Below, one piece after another: positions 58,932 to 64,000 of a stretch of 64,000 bases of DNA (positions are counted from its first letter, which is position 1; each line of letters begins with the position of its first letter). A program made the translations under genes and the position numbers. Under the pieces are notes generated by a model. That model was not told the DNA's origin. It worked only from the letters and a program-made list of their open reading frames with translations, and did not search any database. Location of the stretch: positions 2,879,842 to 2,943,841 of the forward strand of contig NZ_LN851186.1 in the NCBI RefSeq assembly GCF_001243895.1, written 5' to 3'. This stretch comes from Bacillus testis. Lineage in GTDB: Bacteria > Bacillota > Bacilli > Bacillales > DSM-1321.

Positions 58932-59489
58932 TCAAAAGAGCTTGTCAGCTTCTTCTTGAAGTCGATTGAGATAATCTTCATCGATATTGCTTTCTTTCAA
59001 TGTTTCCAACAATCGGTTCACTAATTGCTTCTTCTCGGCCTCGGCAGGATCGACAGTAAACGGCTCATAAGGAACCTTTTTCAGCTTCACGCCCGATTGT
59101 TGGAAAAGTTCCAGCGCATACGGATGATTTTTATAATCCTGTGCGTAATAAACGGTTTTAATCCCAGCTTGTATCAAGCTTTTACAACATTGCAGGCACG
59201 GAAAATGAGTGACGTAGATTTCGGCGCCTTCTGAAGGCACGCCAAATTTGGCGCACTGCAGCAGCGCATTCATTTCAGCATGAATGGTTCTAACGCAGTG
59301 ATTGTCAATTACGTAGCAGCCCTGGTCAATGCAATGGACGCCTCCGGCAATTGAACCATTATAGCCACCTGCAATGATTCGGTTATCCCGGACAATTGTC
59401 GCTCCTACTGTCAAGCGGGTGCATGTGCTCCGCAGAGCCAGTAAATGGCTTTGCGCCATAAAATATTGATCCCAGCTAATTCGTTCCAT
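58932..59489 (-). CDS. comEB: dCMP deaminase family protein ComEB
   Basis: A 185-residue zinc deaminase. HAEMNALLQCAKFG (about 70-83) provides the His and catalytic Glu, and FPCLQCCKSLIQAG (about 96-109) the two Cys ligands. It probably converts dCMP to dUMP. It sits between comEA and comEC as in B. subtilis, where it is not strictly needed for competence. GAGGAG precedes ATG 59489. It ends 18 bases before comEC. Confidence 0.94.
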   Translation of the reverse strand: MERISWDQYFMAQSHLLALRSTCTRLTVGATIVRDNRIIAGGYNGSIAGGVHCIDQGCYVIDNHCVRTIHAEMNALLQCAKFGVPSEGAEIYVTHFPCLQCCKSLIQAGIKTVYYAQDYKNHPYALELFQQSGVKLKKVPYEPFTVDPAEAEKKQLVNRLLETLKESNIDEDYLNRLQEEADKLF

Positions 59490-59574
59490 AATCGATCTCC
59501 TCTAGTACTGATCTTCTGTGAAAGGTCACCTGTCCATTTTACATGCTTTCAAACGAAAAAGGTAGGCACCCAAT

Positions 59575-60228
59575 CTAGATGCTGAGTTGGTCTTTGATTT
59601 TCTCAAAGGTTTTATCCCCTATGCCAGCCACATTCTTCAAATCTTCAATCGATGTAAATGTTCCTTTCTCTTCTCTGTATTGAATAATCGCTTTTGCCTT
59701 GGAAGGGCCAATGCCTGTCAATTCCTGCAATTTTGTTTCATCCGCGCTGTTTATATTGATTTTCCCTTCGCCTTCCGCAGATCCGGCCGGCTTCGCTCCC
59801 TCGTTCCCTCCTGCCTGAATACTCGAAGCGACGTTATTTTCCCCGATTGCCGGTACGTAAATCAACATTTGGTCTTCCACCTTTTGCGCCAAATTAACGC
59901 CGTTGCGGTCGGCATCTTTTCGGAAGCCACCCGCCTTGGCGATAATATCTAGAACTCTGTCATCTCCTTCAGCAATGCAAACACCGGGGGAATTGACCGC
60001 TCCTTTGACATCCACTTTCTTGATTGCTTCCTTCTCAGCTGCTACTGCCTCTTGCTTCTGAACGGGTATTTCCTCTTGCTTCTGAACGGGCATTTCCCCT
60101 TGCTTATTCCAAGGATCAGCCGCGCTATCCGGCTCAGGCTGGCCAAAAAACCAAAATGATCCCCCTGCAATCAGAGCAATTACTAACGATGCAGCCACCA
60201 GCACTTTTTTATCAATCTTGGATTTCAA
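59575..60228 (-). CDS. comEA: Competence DNA receptor ComEA
   Basis: A 217-residue membrane-anchored DNA receptor. The N-terminal anchor is at about residues 9-29. A linker (30-70) contains a duplicated IPVQKQEE-type unit from a 24-base tandem repeat. An SLBB-like domain (about 72-130, DVKGAVNSPGVCIAEGDDRV) and tandem helix-hairpin-helix motifs (about 152-217, NINSADETKLQELTGIGPSK) follow. Translation starts at TTG 60228 with AAAGGAG upstream. No clear pair of ComK boxes is visible in the 117 bases before it. Confidence 0.94.
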   Translation of the reverse strand: MKSKIDKKVLVAASLVIALIAGGSFWFFGQPEPDSAADPWNKQGEMPVQKQEEIPVQKQEAVAAEKEAIKKVDVKGAVNSPGVCIAEGDDRVLDIIAKAGGFRKDADRNGVNLAQKVEDQMLIYVPAIGENNVASSIQAGGNEGAKPAGSAEGEGKININSADETKLQELTGIGPSKAKAIIQYREEKGTFTSIEDLKNVAGIGDKTFEKIKDQLSI

Positions 60229-60345
60229 TGGGCATCATCTCCTTTCTTAAATGGTCTGCCTATTTTTAAAATCATCTCTTGATTCATATAAGCCCTCTTA
60301 AAGGCATAAGGTAAGAATATATGGGCAAGAAAGGGGGAGGAGTAT

Positions 60346-61173
60346 ATGAAAGTAGGAGTCATAGGGGTTGGGAATATGGGGGCCATATTAGCGGAAGCAT
60401 TGCTTCAGTCAAAAGCCATTGCCGAAAAGGACCTTTGCATTATAAACCGTACTCATGATAAGGCTGCCGCCTTTCAAAACCTGCATCCCGATGTGATCAT
60501 CTCTGAAAGTATCCGGGAACTTGTCATCGCAAGCAAAGTTATATTCGTATGTGTGAAACCAGGGGAGATGCTGCCTGTGTTTCTTGAAATAAAGAAGTGG
60601 TCAACAGAGGATCAAGGCGTCATTAGCATAACCAGCCCTATATCCATTGCTCAGATGGATTCAATCCTCTCATGCCATACCGCAAGATGGATTCCAAGCA
60701 TCACCAACACAGCCCTATCAGGGGTATCGCTTCTTACTTTCGGAGCCGCAAGTACACCAGAATGGAAAAAAACCGTCAAAGACCTTGCAGGGGCCATCTC
60801 CGAAACAATCGAAATAGATAACAGCATTACCCGGGTTGCTTCTGACATTGTTTCCTGCGGTCCGGCTTTTTTCAGCTTTTTAGCCCAGCGTTTTATCGAT
60901 GCGGCTGTAAAGGTAACAGCTGTTGATGCACAAACAGCGGGGATTTTGACAGAAAAGATGCTGATCGGTTTCGGGGATTTATTAAAGGGCGGCTATTATT
61001 CCTTGCCGACATTACAGGAAAAAGTATGCGTAAAAGGAGGCATCACAGGGGAAGGAATCAATGTCCTGGAGGAGAAGCTAGGCAATACGTTCGAAGACTT
61101 ATTCAAGGCTACACACAGCAAGTTTCAAGAGGAGATCATCAAGATTGAAAAGCAATTCAATCTTGATGATTAG
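60346..61173 (+). CDS. comER: ComER, pyrroline-5-carboxylate reductase-like protein
   Basis: A 275-residue NAD(P)-dependent oxidoreductase of the P5CR family. It has an N-terminal Rossmann motif VGVIGVGNMGAILAEALL (about 3-20) and a C-terminal dimerisation domain with GITGEGINVLEE. It is divergent from the comE operon, as in B. subtilis. There it is dispensable for competence; proline synthesis or biofilm/sporulation roles have been proposed. GGGGGAGGAG precedes ATG 60346 and a terminator follows. Confidence 0.92.
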   Translation: MKVGVIGVGNMGAILAEALLQSKAIAEKDLCIINRTHDKAAAFQNLHPDVIISESIRELVIASKVIFVCVKPGEMLPVFLEIKKWSTEDQGVISITSPISIAQMDSILSCHTARWIPSITNTALSGVSLLTFGAASTPEWKKTVKDLAGAISETIEIDNSITRVASDIVSCGPAFFSFLAQRFIDAAVKVTAVDAQTAGILTEKMLIGFGDLLKGGYYSLPTLQEKVCVKGGITGEGINVLEEKLGNTFEDLFKATHSKFQEEIIKIEKQFNLDD

Positions 61174-61251
61174 TCATTCGACATAAACCGCCTTATTCCT
61201 TCTTTTAACATGAAGAAACAGGACAAAAAAATGGTTTATAATATATACATT

Positions 61252-61304
61252 AGGACCTAATAGATATTATATAGACTAATATAATCTATTAGGTCCTTTT
61301 GTTT
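61252..61304 (+). terminator. Terminator after comER
   Basis: AGGACCTAATAGAT pairs with ATCTATTAGGTCCT around about 20 bases that themselves pair partly, followed by TTTGTTTT. It lies about 80 bases after comER. Confidence 0.8.
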
Positions 61305-61309
61305 TGAAC

Positions 61310-61530
61310 TGATGCCCCTGTTTTCGTTAAAAAGAAATTGAATTTACGCATTAGATTCAATCGCATACAACAATTGCTCGGCACCAAACCTTTGATATTG
61401 ATCAATTAATTTCATACCCATCCTATTGAAGATATTCCACCAGATATATTAGAAGCCATGAGGCAGAGTCATAAGCTAAATACGATGGATAACCTTAAGG
61501 TATCGCTCTATAACCCATCCATATGCATAA
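61310..61530. other. Gene-free stretch with a possible coding remnant
   Basis: No complete gene is visible. One plus-strand frame from about 61413 reads HTHPIEDIPPDILEAMRQSH and continues to a stop near 61569, without a start codon or ribosome binding site. It could be the tail of a lost gene or chance. Confidence 0.3.
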
Positions 61531-61534
61531 GAAA

Positions 61535-61576
61535 AAGAGGCTATACGCTCATACAAATGAACATATAGCCTCTTCA
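61535..61576 (-). terminator. Terminator after yqeM
   Basis: AAGAGGCTATA (61535-61545) pairs with TATAGCCTCTT (61564-61574) around 18 bases, with A and T flanks. It lies about 50 bases beyond the yqeM stop codon on the minus strand. Confidence 0.7.
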
Positions 61577-61623
61577 TCGTTTAGTCTATTTGACATTTTC
61601 CTGTTTCTATAGATGTCCGCCGA

Positions 61624-62367
61624 TTATTCTTTAACGGCGACGAACAAGATCCGCTCGCTCGTCGGGCCCGGCTCTGAATCGCCCAGATCCCCTACTAGCC
61701 TCTTTATACTGAAGCCGGCTTGTTTCAGCCATCCGAGATAATCTTCAACCGGATAAGTCCGCTGGTAATGGTCTTCCTCGAACCGCTCATAGAGCCCTGA
61801 ATCGTTTTCGACGAAAAAGGTCAGTTCATGTTCGATGCTATTGGGTTCTTCACCCAAAAAGGAATTCCAGATATACGATACCTCTTCGCCAGCGTCGGCA
61901 AATGTTGCATCAGCGAATATTTGATGGATCTTATAGACGCTATGTACATCAAACAGGAAGAGTCCTCCTTCATGCAGATGTTCATATACTGCCGCAAATG
62001 TTTTTTTCGTTTCCTCTTCATTCCGCAAATAATTGAGAGAATCACAAAAAATAACTACACCATCATATACTTCTCCAGTATCAAGCTCCGTCATGTCCTG
62101 ATGATAGAAGGGAAGGTTCAACTTTTGCTGCTCCGCTTTATCACGGGCAATAGACAGCATATCCTCTGAAAGATCGACCCCTGATACGTCAAAGCCTCTT
62201 TGAGCCAGGCGAATCGTGAACTCGCCTGTCCCACAAGCAACGTCCAGGACCTTTTTTCCAACCATGCCCGTTTTGCCCATCTCTTCTACAAATAAAGCGA
62301 TCCACCGATCATAAGGGACATCCTCCATCAATATATCATAGACGGATGCAAAGCGTTCATAGCTCAT
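61624..62367 (-). CDS. yqeM: SAM-dependent methyltransferase YqeM
   Basis: A 247-residue class I methyltransferase with motif I VLDVACGTGEFTIRLA (about 40-55) and the acidic loop GVDLSEDMLSIARDKA (about 63-78). The substrate is unknown. The ATG overlaps the rsfS stop codon as ATGA, so translation is coupled. It ends the nadD-yqeK-rsfS-yqeM run, as in B. subtilis. Confidence 0.92.
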   Translation of the reverse strand: MSYERFASVYDILMEDVPYDRWIALFVEEMGKTGMVGKKVLDVACGTGEFTIRLAQRGFDVSGVDLSEDMLSIARDKAEQQKLNLPFYHQDMTELDTGEVYDGVVIFCDSLNYLRNEEETKKTFAAVYEHLHEGGLFLFDVHSVYKIHQIFADATFADAGEEVSYIWNSFLGEEPNSIEHELTFFVENDSGLYERFEEDHYQRTYPVEDYLGWLKQAGFSIKRLVGDLGDSEPGPTSERILFVAVKE

Positions 62368-62723
62368 TGTTCCAGCTCTTCAAGAATCGGAACGAGCGGG
62401 GCATCTCCCCATAAGCGTTCTAAGTTGTAATAGCTTCTTTCGTCACGGTGGAAAATGTGGGCAACAACATCGCCAAGGTCAACCAATACCCATTTGGCTT
62501 CATCGAAACCTTCAAGATGCTTTACGTCAAACCCTTTTTCTTGGGCCTTTTCTTTCATCTCACGGGCAATAGCTTGGACTTGCTTATCTGAGTTACCGTG
62601 GCAAATCAAGAAATAATCCGCTACCAGCGAAATGCCGCGCATATCTAAAACCATAATATCTTCTGCTCTTTTATCATCAGCTGCTTTTGCGGCTGTCATC
62701 AATAATTCGTTATCTTTTAACAA
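62364..62723 (-). CDS. rsfS: Ribosome silencing factor RsfS
   Basis: A 119-residue RsfS/DUF143 protein that binds uL14 and blocks subunit joining during starvation. Family blocks visible are DYFLICHGNSDKQVQAIARE (about 36-55) and EGFDEAKWVLVDLGDVVAHIF (about 72-92). It starts with TTG 62723 after GGAGG. It overlaps yqeM by four bases and follows yqeK by two, so it is tightly coupled to the NAD/ribosome gene cluster. Confidence 0.96.
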   Translation of the reverse strand: MLKDNELLMTAAKAADDKRAEDIMVLDMRGISLVADYFLICHGNSDKQVQAIAREMKEKAQEKGFDVKHLEGFDEAKWVLVDLGDVVAHIFHRDERSYYNLERLWGDAPLVPILEELEQ

Positions 62724-62725
62724 AC

Positions 62726-63292
62726 TTATTCCTCCGTTTTCTTAACAAGATCATTGTATGCATGGAATGTATCAGGATAAATAGTGGACCGTTTGGACAT
62801 TAAGAAAGAGATCGTGTTCCGCAATGCCATTAAAACAGCCTCGTCCAAATCTTCTTTCGCCGCTTCCCGCACTTCATCCAAGCCGGGAAACTGTCTTCCC
62901 GGCTCTATATAATCTGCGAGAAAAACAATTTTTTCAAGCTGTGTCATCCCCTGGCGGCCGGTTGTATGATACGTGATGGCCGACAGTACGTCTTTGTCGG
63001 CGATTCCTGCTTCCTGCTCCACAAGATATGCTCCGGCTGGCCCATGCCATAATTCCGAATGGAAATCCAACAGCTCCTTAGGCATATTCTGCTCTTCAAT
63101 GATCTTTTTCAATTCTTCCTGCGGACGGTATTTTGCATAATCATGAAAAATACCTGCCATTTCTGCTTTTTTTGCATCATCTTGGAATCTTTCCGCCAAT
63201 TGCACCGCTGTTTCCATCACTCTTACTGAATGGAGATAGCGTTTTTCCGGCAATTGTTCTTTCACTATTTGCATGGCTTTTTCACGATTCAT
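62726..63292 (-). CDS. yqeK: HD-domain phosphohydrolase YqeK
   Basis: A 188-residue HD-domain hydrolase. RYLHSVRVMETAV (about 18-30) and MAGIFHDYAKYRP (about 45-57) carry the metal-binding His and HD residues, and YHTTGRQGMT (about 108-117) is the third family motif. Relatives are Ap4A hydrolases that give ADP. It overlaps the end of nadD by 11 bases and precedes rsfS by two. Confidence 0.94.
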   Translation of the reverse strand: MNREKAMQIVKEQLPEKRYLHSVRVMETAVQLAERFQDDAKKAEMAGIFHDYAKYRPQEELKKIIEEQNMPKELLDFHSELWHGPAGAYLVEQEAGIADKDVLSAITYHTTGRQGMTQLEKIVFLADYIEPGRQFPGLDEVREAAKEDLDEAVLMALRNTISFLMSKRSTIYPDTFHAYNDLVKKTEE

Positions 63293-63851
63293 ACAGTGAG
63301 TTCACCTCGATATACTGTTGTACTGCCGGCAAGACTAAAAACTTAATTGATTTACCCTTTTTCACTTTATCTCTAATCATAGAAGATGATAAATAAATTT
63401 GGGGCGTATCCACCAGAATGACCGGATAAGGCGTTTCCGAGCTATAGGACGGCCTTTTGACACCGACAAAGGTCACCAGCTCCACCAGCTCCTCGATGCG
63501 GTACCATTTCGGCAAATATTCAATCATATCGGATCCAATTATGAAAAAGAATTCTGTATCTGGTTCCTTCTCTTTTAATTGTTTCATAGTATTATACGTG
63601 TAAGAAGGCCCCGGCGACTGCAATTCGATTTTTTCCAATTTAAAATACGGTTCTCCGGCGATGGACAGCTCCAGCATTTTCAGTCTTTCATCATTAGAAA
63701 TACTCTCCGTCTTCTTCTTATGGGGAGGAGTATGATTGGGCATAAAACGGACTTCATCCAATTGCAGGGCAGATCGGACTTCATTGGCCAGAATGACGTG
63801 TCCAATATGGGGAGGGTCGAATGTCCCTCCCAGGATTCCTACTCTTCTCAT
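63282..63851 (-). CDS. nadD: Nicotinate-nucleotide adenylyltransferase NadD
   Basis: A 189-residue enzyme that adenylates nicotinate mononucleotide in NAD synthesis. The ATP-binding motif GGTFDPPHIGH (about 8-18) contains the catalytic HxGH, and LSSSMIRDKVKKG (about 155-167) is the ISSTxIR motif. Its ATG overlaps the yqeI stop as ATGA. It starts a compact run with yqeK, rsfS and yqeM. Confidence 0.97.
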   Translation of the reverse strand: MRRVGILGGTFDPPHIGHVILANEVRSALQLDEVRFMPNHTPPHKKKTESISNDERLKMLELSIAGEPYFKLEKIELQSPGPSYTYNTMKQLKEKEPDTEFFFIIGSDMIEYLPKWYRIEELVELVTFVGVKRPSYSSETPYPVILVDTPQIYLSSSMIRDKVKKGKSIKFLVLPAVQQYIEVNSLYES

Positions 63852-64000
63852 TTTTTTGCCGGCAATTCAAGTTGTTTGTTTTCTTTGGACTCTCTATAAA
63901 GAACAACCGTATGCCCGATCAGCTGAACCAACTCAGCTTTTGTTCCTTTGACAAGCTCCTCTGCAACTGTGTCTTTATCCACATCGCAGTTTTGCAGGAT
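63848..64000 (-). CDS. yqeI: RNA-binding protein YqeI (YhbY family), C-terminal part (runs off right edge)
   Basis: Fifty C-terminal residues are visible, from ILQNCDVDKDTVAEELVKGT through AELVQLIGHTVVLYRESKEN to the end KQLELPAKK. This is the C-terminal half of the CRM/YhbY fold, which binds rRNA during 50S assembly; the GxxG-type RNA-binding loop lies outside the window. The stop overlaps the nadD ATG. The gene order yqeI-nadD is that of B. subtilis. Confidence 0.93.
   Translation of the reverse strand: MLQNCDVDKDTVAEELVKGTKAELVQLIGHTVVLYRESKENKQLELPAKK

Noticed and set aside
60229-60345. ComK boxes (AAAA-N5-TTTT) in the comEA-comER region
   Set aside because: Only one imperfect half-match (AAAATCATCTCTT) is visible. 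I could not find the spaced pair required for a credible ComK site.

Overview
The window is a stretch of core chromosome from a spore-forming, low-GC Gram-positive bacterium of the Bacillaceae. The evidence is gene order and protein similarity: it follows, almost gene for gene, the Bacillus subtilis block from sodA/yqgC through ispG, zur, nfo, cshB, ispH, sigA-dnaG, glyQS, era, phoH, floA, rpsU, dnaK-hrcA, lepA, gpr, rpsT, comE to nadD/yqeI. Sporulation genes (gpr, yqfC, yqfD, yqxA), a bacillithiol-dependent FosB and the comE competence locus fit that placement. I cannot name the species. No prophage, insertion sequence, CRISPR array, rRNA or tRNA was seen.

Layout. 1-6.9 kb: sodA (cut by the left edge), yqgC, a Na+/phosphate cotransporter, yqgB, yqfZ, ispG, yqfX, yqfW. 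6.9-16 kb: a znuC-znuB-zur zinc cluster, yqfT, nfo, cshB, yqfQ, ispH, and trmK-yqfO. 16-23 kb: fosB, cccA, an unrecognised membrane protein, the yqxD-dnaG-sigA operon, and ccpN-yqfL. 23-33 kb: T-box-controlled glyQ-glyS, recO, yqzL, era, cdd, dgkA, ybeY, pgpH, phoH. 33-42 kb: yqfD, yqfC, a yqfB-position gene, floA, yqeZ, yqeY, rpsU, yqeW, mtaB, rsmE. 43-50 kb: the heat-shock operon hrcA-grpE-dnaK-dnaJ-prmA behind a perfect CIRCE operator, then hemW. 50-56 kb: lepA, yqxA, gpr, rpsT, holA, yqzM. 56-64 kb: comEC-comEB-comEA opposite comER, then yqeM, rsfS, yqeK, nadD and yqeI (cut by the right edge).

The genes cover housekeeping functions that often share transcripts: replication priming and sigma factor supply, glycyl-tRNA supply, ribosome maturation (era, ybeY, rsfS, rsmE, prmA, lepA, yqeI), chaperones, isoprenoid synthesis (ispG, ispH), zinc homeostasis, membrane microdomains (floA, yqeZ) and DNA uptake. 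Most genes read on the minus strand.

The novelty is mainly between genes. (1) A terminator-like hairpin contains the ribosome binding site of yqfC, and its loop carries a sigma-E-like -10. (2) Four AAGTAAG motifs in alternating orientation cover the ccpN promoter. (3) spoIIP is missing from its usual place between gpr and yqxA. (4) Two families of dispersed, hairpin-forming intergenic repeats are present. (5) A 23-bp-stem hairpin lies between phoH and pgpH. (6) PhoP-box-like motifs lie beside the Na+/phosphate transporter. (7) fosB is inserted in an otherwise conserved order. I saw no convincing new multi-gene system. All start choices, motif matches and hairpins were read by eye.
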